Shown in pieces: positions 8,397 to 15,775 of a DNA stretch of 64,000 nucleotides. A program made the translations under genes and the position numbers. Position 1 is the first letter of the stretch; each line of letters starts with the position of its first letter. The notes under the pieces are model-generated. The model saw only the letters and a program-made list of their open reading frames with translations. It had not been told where the DNA came from and searched no databases. The stretch comes from Pelomonas sp039929605 (lineage in GTDB: Bacteria > Pseudomonadota > Gammaproteobacteria > Burkholderiales > Burkholderiaceae_C). Location of the stretch: assembly GCF_039929605.1 (NCBI RefSeq), contig NZ_JBDSQX010000114.1, forward strand, positions 1 to 64,000, given 5' to 3'.

Positions 8397-8715
8397 CGAC
8401 ATCCTCCGCCGCGTCGGCGCGGTCATCGAGTCCCGCAAGGGCGCCGACCCCAGCACCAGCTACGTTGCCAAGCTCTTCGACAAGGGCTTGGACGCCATCC
8501 TGAAAAAGGTCGGCGAGGAAGCCACCGAGACCGTCATGGCGGCCAAGGACGGCGACCCGCAGAAGGTGGTGTACGAGGTGGCCGACCTGTGGTTCCACAG
8601 CCTGGTGGCGCTGGCGCACTTCGGCCTGAAGCCCGAAGACGTGCTGGCCGAACTGGCCCGCCGCGAGGGGCTGTCTGGCCTCACTGAATTCGCACAACGA
8701 GGGAGCAAGTCATGA
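8389..8715 (+). CDS. hisE: Phosphoribosyl-ATP diphosphatase
   Basis: Releases pyrophosphate from phosphoribosyl-ATP, the second step of histidine synthesis. The 108-residue all-alpha protein has SYVAKLFDKGLDAILKKVGE, the metal-binding EEATETVMAAKDGD and the YEVADLWFHSLVAL helix. It overlaps hisI at the front and the HIT-family gene at the back (ATGA), which indicates one operon. Confidence 0.95.
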   Translation: MSDDILRRVGAVIESRKGADPSTSYVAKLFDKGLDAILKKVGEEATETVMAAKDGDPQKVVYEVADLWFHSLVALAHFGLKPEDVLAELARREGLSGLTEFAQRGSKS

Positions 8716-9059
8716 GCGCCGACCCCAACTGCCTCTTCTGCAAGATCGTCGCTGGCCAGATCCCGAGCAAGAAGGTCTATGAGGACGAGCAGATCTTCGC
8801 CTTCCACGACATCCACCCCTGGGCGCCGGTCCACGTCCTTATCGTTCCCAAGCGCCACATCGCGTCGATGGCCGATGTGACCGAGGCGGAGGCGAACCTG
8901 CTGGGCAAGATGGTCGCGCTGGGCCCACGGCTCATGAAGGAGCTGGGCGTGACCAATGGCTTTCGCCACGTCATCAACACCGGCCCGGATGGCGGTCAGG
9001 AGGTGTATCACCTGCATCTGCACGTGATGGGCGGACCGCGGCCCTGGTTGAAAGGCTGA
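8712..9059 (+). CDS. HIT-family protein (HinT-like)
   Basis: A 115-residue histidine-triad nucleotide hydrolase, probably acting on adenosine phosphoramidates. The active-site triad is YHLHLHVMGG near the C-terminus, and the N-terminal CLFCKIVAGQIPSKKV with its Cys pair is typical of HinT. Located between hisE and tatA, the usual order in Burkholderiales. The physiological substrate is not known. Confidence 0.9.
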   Translation: MSADPNCLFCKIVAGQIPSKKVYEDEQIFAFHDIHPWAPVHVLIVPKRHIASMADVTEAEANLLGKMVALGPRLMKELGVTNGFRHVINTGPDGGQEVYHLHLHVMGGPRPWLKG

Positions 9060-9142
9060 ACCTCGACCCCCACATCGGCAGTAGTGCTGCCAGCAAAGGC
9101 CTGGCTCCGAGCATGGAGTCCGGCATGTCACGCCCCCTCACC

Positions 9143-9148
9143 TAGAAT
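9143..9148 (+). promoter_or_regulatory. Likely -10 box for tatABC
   Basis: TAGAAT lies 28 bases before the tatA start, in the 117-base gap after the HIT-family gene. An ACGGAGA ribosome binding site follows. No clear -35 box is seen. Confidence 0.45.
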
Positions 9149-9176
9149 TCGGCTCAGTCCTCAACGGAGAAACATC

Positions 9177-9416
9177 ATGGGTTCATTCAGCATCTGGCAC
9201 TGGTTAATCGTGCTGCTGATCTTCGTGCTCGTCTTTGGCACTAAGAAGCTAACCAACATCGGCAAGGACCTCGGCGGCGCCGTCAAGGGTTTCAAGGACG
9301 GCATCAAGGAAGGCACCAGTTCCACGGACGCGCCGGCCGTACCGCCCCAGCAGGTCACCGCCACCAAGGTCAATGACCCGAACACGGTCGATGTCGACGC
9401 CAAGACCAAGTCCTAA
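9177..9416 (+). CDS. tatA: Twin-arginine translocase subunit TatA
   Basis: A 79-residue membrane protein that multimerises to form the passage for folded proteins. It has one N-terminal transmembrane helix (SIWHWLIVLLIFVLVFG), the hinge GTKKLTNIGKDLGGAVKGF, which is the diagnostic TatA amphipathic helix, and a short hydrophilic tail. ATG at 9177 has a clear ACGGAGA site upstream; longer reading upstream has no similarity. Confidence 0.95.
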   Translation: MGSFSIWHWLIVLLIFVLVFGTKKLTNIGKDLGGAVKGFKDGIKEGTSSTDAPAVPPQQVTATKVNDPNTVDVDAKTKS

Positions 9417-9899
9417 GTGCTCGACTTCGGTTTTGACAAGATCGCGCTGATCGGTGCGGTAGCGCTGATCGTCATCGGCCCCGAGAAGCTGCCGCGCGTG
9501 GCCCGCACGGTGGGCACCCTGCTCGGCAAGGCGCAGCGCTATGTCGCTGACGTCAAAGCCGAGGTCAACCGTTCCATCGAACTGGAAGAGCTTCAGAAGA
9601 TGAAGTCCCAGTTCACGAGCGCCGTGCACGATGCCGAGCGCAGCGTGCGCGAGGAAGTGGACAGCGCCACCGGCGCGTTGAACCAGACCTGGCGGGACGT
9701 GACGAACGACGGCAGCCCGACCTCTTACGAAAGTATTGGCTTGGCGCCTTCTCTGCCCGAGTACCGCCACCCGAAGAAGAACTGGCGCCTCAAGCGCGGC
9801 GCCACGCCGTTGTGGTTCAAGCAAAAGGCCGGCGTGCGCCGCCACAGCCAGTCCGGCGCTGCCCGGGTCGCACGTTTCCGCCCCCCGGGCCGAACATGA
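9417..9899 (+). CDS. tatB: Twin-arginine translocase subunit TatB
   Basis: A 160-residue Tat receptor subunit. The N-terminus MLDFGFDKIALIGAVALIVI and GPEKLPRVARTVG are typical: a membrane helix, the conserved Gly-Pro and an amphipathic helix, followed by a long charged, partly coiled segment. The start is GTG at 9417, immediately after the tatA stop with no spacer, so translation is presumably coupled. The Arg-rich end (ARVARFRPPGRT) precedes a repeat element. Confidence 0.93.
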   Translation: MLDFGFDKIALIGAVALIVIGPEKLPRVARTVGTLLGKAQRYVADVKAEVNRSIELEELQKMKSQFTSAVHDAERSVREEVDSATGALNQTWRDVTNDGSPTSYESIGLAPSLPEYRHPKKNWRLKRGATPLWFKQKAGVRRHSQSGAARVARFRPPGRT

Positions 9900-9902
9900 C
9901 CC

Positions 9903-9966
9903 CCTCACACTCGCTTCGCTCGCTGCCCCCCGAGGGGGCGTCAGTGCGCTTGGGGCGGCCCTACGC
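9903..9966. repeat. Interspersed palindromic (REP-like) element between tatB and tatC
   Basis: The 76-base gap between tatB and tatC is filled with TCGCTTCGCTCGC, the perfect hairpin GCCCCC-CGA-GGGGGC (9925-9939) and CTTGGGGCGGCCC. A related element lies at 22456-22545. Elements of this look are scattered in genomes of Burkholderiales. It could stabilise or attenuate the tat transcript; that is inference. Confidence 0.6.
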
Positions 9967-9975
9967 GCACTGTTG

Positions 9976-10779
9976 ATGAGCTCCTTCCAGAAACCCGACC
10001 ACGACGAACTCGCTGGTACCGAGCAGCCCTTCGTCTCCCACCTGATGGAGTTGCGCGACCGGCTGCTGCGCGCCGTCATCGCCATTGCCGTGTGCTTCGG
10101 CGTGCTCTGCCTCTACCCCGGCCCCAGCCAGCTCTATGACTGGCTGGCCGCGCCCCTGGTGGCCAATCTGCCCGAGGGCACCAAGATGATCGCGACCAAC
10201 GTCATCGCGCCCTTCTTCGTGCCGATCAAGATCACGATGCTGGCCGGTTTCATGCTGGCGCTGCCCGTCGTGCTCTACCAGGCCTGGTCCTTCATCGCGC
10301 CGGGCCTGTACTCGCACGAGAAGCGCCTGGTGATGCCACTGGTCGTGTCCAGCACGCTGCTGTTCTTCTCGGGCGTGGCCTTCTGCTATTTCTTCGTCTT
10401 CGGCCAGGTCTTCAAGTTCATCCAGAGCTTTGCGCCCAAGAGCATCACGGCGGCGCCTGACATCGAGGCCTATCTCGGCTTCGTGATGAACATGTTCATC
10501 GCCTTCGGCGCGGCCTTCGAGGTGCCGGTCATCGTCGTCGTGCTGGCGCGCATGGGCATCGTGCCGGTCGAGAAGCTGCGGGAATGGCGTGGCTACTTCA
10601 TCGTCGTCGCCTTCGTCATCGCGGCCGTCATCACGCCGCCCGACATCGTCTCGCAGCTGGCGCTCGCCATCCCGATGTGCCTGCTCTACGAGGTGGGGCT
10701 GTTCGCGGCCACCTACTTCGTCAAGCACACCGAGGCGCCTGAAGAAGCCACGGATCAGTCCTCCTCGGACGCCGGCTGA
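9976..10779 (+). CDS. tatC: Twin-arginine translocase subunit TatC
   Basis: A 267-residue polytopic membrane protein that recognises twin-arginine signal peptides. It has the conserved cytoplasmic N-terminus with FVSHLMELRDRLLRA, six predicted transmembrane helices, the FxxPxxxY-like ALPVVLYQAWSFIAPGLY region and ITPPDIVSQL before the last helices. I start at ATG 9976; the longer open frame upstream is the repeat element. Its last 25 bases overlap the 3' end of the convergent protease gene. Confidence 0.95.
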   Translation: MSSFQKPDHDELAGTEQPFVSHLMELRDRLLRAVIAIAVCFGVLCLYPGPSQLYDWLAAPLVANLPEGTKMIATNVIAPFFVPIKITMLAGFMLALPVVLYQAWSFIAPGLYSHEKRLVMPLVVSSTLLFFSGVAFCYFFVFGQVFKFIQSFAPKSITAAPDIEAYLGFVMNMFIAFGAAFEVPVIVVVLARMGIVPVEKLREWRGYFIVVAFVIAAVITPPDIVSQLALAIPMCLLYEVGLFAATYFVKHTEAPEEATDQSSSDAG

Positions 10780-11930
10780 GGTTTGAGCCTCTCGCGCTGG
10801 GCCAGGGTGACCGAGAAGGTCATTGCCTTGCCAGCGCGCTGCACGCCCACTGCGACCTGACTGCGCGGCTTGAGCGCCGCGACGCTGGCCAGCAGTTCGA
10901 CCGGCGTGGTCACGGCACGCTCGCCCACGCGGGTCAGCACGTCGCCCGGCTTGATGCCCGCCTTGGCGGCTGGCCCGTCGTTGATGACGCCGCCGACCAG
11001 CACGCCCTTGGCGTCGCCCAGCTTCAGCGCCTCGGCCAGCTCGGGTGTCAGCTCGCGCGTCTGCACGCCGATCCAGCCGCGCGCCACCGAGCCGTCTTTC
11101 AGGATGGCCGTGGCCACCTGGCGGGCCACGTCGACGGGGATGGCGAAGCCGATGCCCAGGCTGCCACCGCTGCGCGAGAAGATGGCCGTGTTGATGCCCA
11201 CCAGGCGGCCGTCGGCGTCCACGAGCGCACCGCCCGAGTTGCCGGGGTTGATGGCCGCATCGGTCTGGATGAAGTTCTCGAAGGTGTTGATGCCGAGCTG
11301 GTTGCGGCCCAGCGCCGAGACGATGCCCGACGTGACCGTCTGGCCGACGTTGAAGGGGTTGCCGATGGCCAGCACCATGTCGCCCACCTGCAGGCTGGCG
11401 GCGTCGCCCAGCGCGACGGCAGGCAGGTCGGGCAGGTCGATCTTCAGCACGGCGATGTCGGTCTCGGGGTCGGTGCCCAGCAGCGTGGCGCGCGCCTGGC
11501 GGCCGTCGCTTAGCTGCACCTCGATGTCGGACGCACCCTCGACGACATGGTTGTTCGTCAGCAGCACGCCGTCGGCCGAGATGATGACGCCCGAGCCGAG
11601 CCCGAGCTGCGGGTTGCCGCGCGGCTGGGGGCCGAACGGGAAGCCGAAGAGCGGCTCACGCGCCCGACCCGCAGCGCGGCCCGATGCCTTGCTGGCCGTG
11701 ATGCTGACGACGGCCGGCGACGCAGCGCGCGCCGCCTGAGCAAAGCCGGCACGAACGGCCGACGCGGGCGGGGCTGGGGGCAGGGCGATCTGGCGGGCGG
11801 TCTGGGCGATGGTGGCCTCGCGCCAGCGGGTCTGCTGCAGCCACTGCGGCTTCAGCGTCGTGACCACGAAGACGGCGGCCAGCACCACCGTGACGGCCTG
11901 CGCGAAAATCAGCCAAAGCCGCTTCAACAC
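10755..11930 (-). CDS. Periplasmic serine protease, HtrA/DegS type (trypsin plus one PDZ)
   Basis: A 391-residue protease with an N-terminal membrane anchor (LWLIFAQAVTVVLAAVFVV) facing the periplasm. The trypsin-like domain has the catalytic His in LLTNNHVVEGAS, Asp in PETDIAVLKI and Ser in AAINPGNSGGALVD. A single PDZ domain follows (ARGWIGVQTREL ... AAKAGIKPGDVLTRVGE). One PDZ and a membrane anchor make it DegS/AlgW-like rather than DegP-like, so a role in envelope-stress signalling is plausible; no rseA or rpoE is in the window. Confidence 0.9.
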   Translation of the reverse strand: MLKRLWLIFAQAVTVVLAAVFVVTTLKPQWLQQTRWREATIAQTARQIALPPAPPASAVRAGFAQAARAASPAVVSITASKASGRAAGRAREPLFGFPFGPQPRGNPQLGLGSGVIISADGVLLTNNHVVEGASDIEVQLSDGRQARATLLGTDPETDIAVLKIDLPDLPAVALGDAASLQVGDMVLAIGNPFNVGQTVTSGIVSALGRNQLGINTFENFIQTDAAINPGNSGGALVDADGRLVGINTAIFSRSGGSLGIGFAIPVDVARQVATAILKDGSVARGWIGVQTRELTPELAEALKLGDAKGVLVGGVINDGPAAKAGIKPGDVLTRVGERAVTTPVELLASVAALKPRSQVAVGVQRAGKAMTFSVTLAQRERLKPQPASEED

Positions 11931-11948
11931 CCGTTTACCTCACAAGCC

Positions 11949-12695
11949 ATGACCAATCGCGCCGCGCTGGAACTCCGACTGAATCAGTGGCTGGAGCCCG
12001 GGCGGTTCAAAGATTATGGGCCGAACGGTCTGCAGGTCGAGGGCCGCGCTGAGGTCAACCGGCTGGTCTGTGGGGTCACCGCCAGCCTGGCGCTGATCGA
12101 CGCCGCCATCGAGGCCCAGGCCGACGCCATCCTCGTGCACCACGGCTTGTTCTGGCGTGGCCAGGACGGCCGCGTGACGGGCTGGATGAAGCAGCGGCTG
12201 GCCAGGCTGATCCAGCACGACATCAACCTTTTCGCCTACCACCTGCCACTGGATGCCCACCCTGAGCTGGGCAATAACGCGCAACTCGGCAAGCGGCTGG
12301 GGTGGACGGCGGATGCCCGCTTCGGCGAGCAGGACCTCGGCTTCATCGCCACCACCGCGCCGACGACTTTGGTGGGCCTGACGGCGCAACTGCGCACGCT
12401 GACCGGCCGCGAGCCGGTGCTGGCCGAAGGCGACGGCCGGCCGCTGTGCCGAGTGGCCTGGTGCACGGGTGGCGCGCAGGGCTATTTCGAGGGGGCAATA
12501 GCGGCCGGCGCCGACGTCTTCATCACCGGCGAGATCTCCGAGCCGCAGGCCCACTACGCCCGCGAGACCGGCGTCGCCTTCATCGCCGCCGGCCACCACG
12601 CGACCGAGCGCTATGGCGTGCAGGGTGTGGGCGAGCGCGCTGCGGCGGAGCTGGGCCTGGACCTCCGCTTCATCGACGTGCCCAACCCGGCCTGA
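11949..12695 (+). CDS. Nif3-like dinuclear metal-centre protein
   Basis: A 248-residue member of the NIF3/YbgI family, often annotated as GTP cyclohydrolase 1 type 2, though its activity in the cell is uncertain. Metal-binding segments are ILVHHGLFWRG at about residue 65 and AAGHHATERYGV near the C-terminus; YHLPLDAHPELGNNAQLG is also conserved. The start is ATG 11949, just upstream of and divergent from the HtrA-like gene, so the 18-base gap must hold or overlap regulatory signals for both. Confidence 0.87.
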   Translation: MTNRAALELRLNQWLEPGRFKDYGPNGLQVEGRAEVNRLVCGVTASLALIDAAIEAQADAILVHHGLFWRGQDGRVTGWMKQRLARLIQHDINLFAYHLPLDAHPELGNNAQLGKRLGWTADARFGEQDLGFIATTAPTTLVGLTAQLRTLTGREPVLAEGDGRPLCRVAWCTGGAQGYFEGAIAAGADVFITGEISEPQAHYARETGVAFIAAGHHATERYGVQGVGERAAAELGLDLRFIDVPNPA

Positions 12696-12728
12696 CGGTG
12701 AATCCCGGCTGCGGGCCGGGGCGCGGCC

Positions 12729-14549
12729 TCACTGACTGAAGTCGAGCGCGTCGATGGCGACGCCCGGGCTGAGGTAGGTGGTGCCCGTGGAGCCGCTGAT
12801 GACGTTGATCGTCATCGTGTTCGTACCGGCCACCAGGGCGCTGGCGGGCACGGTGAAGCTGTAGCTCACGTTGTTGCCCCGGTAGGTGCCGACGGTCAGC
12901 GTGCGGGTGCTGGGCTGGGTAGACGGCGAGGGGTTGGCCGCCGTCCAGCTGTTGACCGTGATGCGCGGGCGCCCGCCGGACTGGGCGGCCGTGATGCCGA
13001 TGCGCACGGTCGAGTCCTTGAGCTGCGCGGCACTCAGGTTGAACCGCACGACCTGGCCGTCGTTGACGCTCTTCCACAGATACGCCGGGAAGGCGGTGGT
13101 GGCCGAGCTGCCGACGACGAAGTTGCCCGGCAGCCAGCTGGCCATGCGCACGTCGGACGGGTGCATCCAGGTCAGCTTGTCGCCGTTGCGGAACTCGGCC
13201 GGCGAGCCGTCCCAGCTGCCAATGCGCCAGAGCGAGGCGGTAGCCGCGGGGTCGGCATTGATCGTCAGCGTGTTTAGCGTCGTGGTGCCTCCTGCCGTCA
13301 CCGTGACGCTGCCGGCGTAGACCGCCAGCTCGTTCTTGTAGACCTTGAGGGTGTAGCCGCCTGGCAGCATGCCAGTGCTCTTGAAGAAGCCGTTGCTGGC
13401 CAGGTTGGCCGTGGCCCAGTACTGGGCCTGGGTGTTTGAGAAGCCGACGGTGTAGCCATTGCCCGCCACCGTGCCCGACAGCCCGACGCCGGCGACCGTG
13501 CCGCGGCCCGAGGTGGGCACGTAGCCCTGCAGGCCCATCAGCGAGAACCAGCTGGTGTCGGGCGCGCTCGGGGCGCCACCGTTGGTGAACATCAGCGTGT
13601 AGCTGTTCAGCACACCGAGCCGGTAGGCCTCGGTCTGTGCCTCACCGTAGTTGACGATGTAGGTGAGCTCGTTGTCGGTGCTGGTGATCTGGTTGAGCAG
13701 GCTGCGGTAGAAGGGGCCGCCGGAGGCGCCTTCGTGGCTGTCGCGATAGAACCAGAGGCCGACCGTGCCGGCGCTGTTGCGGCCGCCGAAGTAGCTCCAG
13801 TCCTTGACGCGCATGTTGGCGTAGTGTTTGGAACGCGTCTGGCCGGCCAGGCTGCCGGCCGCAGCCGAGAAGCCGAACACATCGCCAGACTCGACCGTGG
13901 TGTCGGTGCCGCGCAGGTCCTGGGCCCAGCTGCCGCTGGGCGTCAGGCCACCTGGCACGCCGGCGGCGGGGCCGCTGGACAGCACGCCCACCGGCACGCG
14001 CAGGATGAAGCGCACCAGGTTCAAGGTGTTGGGCTCTTCGGTGAAATGGGTGGCCATGTAGATGCGTGGCTCGCCGGCCTTGACCAGGTAGTAGTGCTTG
14101 AGCACGCCGCCGTTGGCACTGTTGCTGGTGACCGTGATCTTGATGAAGCTGCCGCCGGTGACGACCCCGTCCTGCGCGACCGAGGCCGACGTGGCGGCAC
14201 CCGTGCTGGACAGCATCTGCGCCGTGACGCTGACCGCCGAGACATTGCTGTAGAGGAAGTCGAAGCCCGAGTTCAGCTGCGAGCCCCGGGACTGGGTCTG
14301 GTACTGCACGCCGTTGTAGACGAGGCTGGAGATGTCGCCCGACGACTGGGTGCTAACGCCGTTGTCGTAGGCCCTGATCTTGAAGACGAGGCCGGCATTC
14401 GTGTCCACCTCGTACTGCGGCTTGGTGGAGCTGCCGCTATCCCAGCGGGTGACGAGGTTGAAGGCGGCATGCGCGCCGGTAGCGGCCATGGCCAGCACGG
14501 CCAGGGCTGAGCCGGCGACGAGGCGTCGCCATTGACGGGAACTGAACAT
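12729..14549 (-). CDS. Secreted rhamnogalacturonan lyase, polysaccharide lyase family 4
   Basis: A 606-residue exported enzyme expected to cleave the rhamnogalacturonan I backbone of pectin by beta-elimination. The signal peptide ends at about AATGAHA. Residues 27 to about 330 form the catalytic beta-sandwich, with SKHYANMRVKDWSYFGGRNS and GLWFYRDSHEGASGGPFYRS typical of PL4. Then come a fibronectin-like middle domain (GRGTVAGVGLSGTV ...) and a C-terminal carbohydrate-binding-like domain starting near LWRIGSWDGSPAEFRNGDKL. The ATG at 14549 has a good AGGAG site. No transporter or other pectinase gene adjoins it, so it may be an isolated acquisition. Confidence 0.85.
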   Translation of the reverse strand: MFSSRQWRRLVAGSALAVLAMAATGAHAAFNLVTRWDSGSSTKPQYEVDTNAGLVFKIRAYDNGVSTQSSGDISSLVYNGVQYQTQSRGSQLNSGFDFLYSNVSAVSVTAQMLSSTGAATSASVAQDGVVTGGSFIKITVTSNSANGGVLKHYYLVKAGEPRIYMATHFTEEPNTLNLVRFILRVPVGVLSSGPAAGVPGGLTPSGSWAQDLRGTDTTVESGDVFGFSAAAGSLAGQTRSKHYANMRVKDWSYFGGRNSAGTVGLWFYRDSHEGASGGPFYRSLLNQITSTDNELTYIVNYGEAQTEAYRLGVLNSYTLMFTNGGAPSAPDTSWFSLMGLQGYVPTSGRGTVAGVGLSGTVAGNGYTVGFSNTQAQYWATANLASNGFFKSTGMLPGGYTLKVYKNELAVYAGSVTVTAGGTTTLNTLTINADPAATASLWRIGSWDGSPAEFRNGDKLTWMHPSDVRMASWLPGNFVVGSSATTAFPAYLWKSVNDGQVVRFNLSAAQLKDSTVRIGITAAQSGGRPRITVNSWTAANPSPSTQPSTRTLTVGTYRGNNVSYSFTVPASALVAGTNTMTINVISGSTGTTYLSPGVAIDALDFSQ

Positions 14550-14758
14550 GTTGTCTCCTGAGTAGTTAGGTGACCGCAGGCCCGTTACCCGCAGTCGGTT
14601 TGGAAATGTTCTGGGCCGAGTCTAGGAAAGCGCCTGCCGGCACATTGCTCATTCGCCTGACCGTTTGGCAGCTGGTGTCGCGGCGTGGTGACGCCGCAGC
14701 GCTGATGGGGCTATTGCCCATTGCCGCCGGGTTGCCGACGGCATGGGGACAATGCGGC

Positions 14759-15757
14759 ATGGCTGCTCCACTCCCCCTGCTGCTGACCCTGGGCGACGCC
14801 TGCGGCATCGGCCCCGAAATCCTGGCCCGCCTCTGGCAACACGAGGCGCCCGCCGATGCCTTGATCGTGGGCGACGTGGGTGTGATGCGCGCCACGGTGG
14901 CGCGCCTGGGGCTGGGCCTGGCTGTGGCCGAGCTGACGGGCCCGGAGGCCTTGCCGCGCCTGCCGCCGCGCTGCCTGCCGGTGTGGCAGCCCGAGGGCTT
15001 GCCCGCCGAACTGGCCGGCCTGCCGCTGGGCCGCGTCGACGCCCGCGCCGGTGCCGCCGCAGCACGCTGCATCGAAGCGGCGGTAGGGCTGATTCAGTCC
15101 GGCCGGGCCCTTGCGATGGTCACGGCGCCCATCCACAAGGAGGCGCTGCACGCAGCCGGCTCGCCCTACCCGGGCCACACGGAGATGCTGCAGGCTCTCG
15201 CGGGCGGCGTGCCGGTGCGCATGATGCTGGCCAACGAGGAGCTGCGCACGGTGCTTGTCACCATCCACTGCTCGCTGCGCGAGGCCATCGACCGTGTGAC
15301 CCGCGAGGCCGTGCTGGAGACCTTGCTCATCACGCATGCGGCGCTGAGGCGCATGGGCATTGCCGCGCCGCGCATCGCCGTGGCCGGGCTCAACCCGCAT
15401 GCGGGCGAAGGCGGTTTGTTCGGCGACGAGGAGATCCACCACATCGCACCGGCCATTGCCGATGCGCGCGCGCTAGGCCTGGACGCGACCGGGCCTTTTG
15501 CGCCCGACACCGTGTTCATGCGCGCCCGCCGTGGCGAGTTCGATGTCGTTGTCGCGATGACCCACGACCACGGGCTGATCCCGGTGAAGTACCTCGGCGT
15601 GGAGCAGGGTGTGAACGTCACGCTCGGCCTGCCCTTTGTGCGCACCAGCCCTGACCACGGCACGGCCTTCGACATCGCCGGGCGGGGCATCGCCGACCCG
15701 GCCAGCCTGGGTGCGGCGTTGGCGATGGCGCGGCGCCTGAGCGTTGCGGCTGCTTAG
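14759..15757 (+). CDS. pdxA: 4-hydroxythreonine-4-phosphate dehydrogenase
   Basis: A 332-residue NAD-dependent enzyme of pyridoxal phosphate synthesis. Metal-binding His residues appear in PYPGHTEMLQ, in NPHAGEGGLFGDEE and in RTSPDHGTAFDIAG. The N-terminal LTLGDACGIGPEI is a slight variant of the usual MGDPAGIGPE. I start at ATG 14759 (MAAPLPLL); the reading frame is open further upstream but without similarity. The 209 bases between this start and the divergent PL4 gene contain no other gene I can support. Confidence 0.93.
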   Translation: MAAPLPLLLTLGDACGIGPEILARLWQHEAPADALIVGDVGVMRATVARLGLGLAVAELTGPEALPRLPPRCLPVWQPEGLPAELAGLPLGRVDARAGAAAARCIEAAVGLIQSGRALAMVTAPIHKEALHAAGSPYPGHTEMLQALAGGVPVRMMLANEELRTVLVTIHCSLREAIDRVTREAVLETLLITHAALRRMGIAAPRIAVAGLNPHAGEGGLFGDEEIHHIAPAIADARALGLDATGPFAPDTVFMRARRGEFDVVVAMTHDHGLIPVKYLGVEQGVNVTLGLPFVRTSPDHGTAFDIAGRGIADPASLGAALAMARRLSVAAA

Positions 15758-15775
15758 CGCCTGGCTTGCGGCTGG

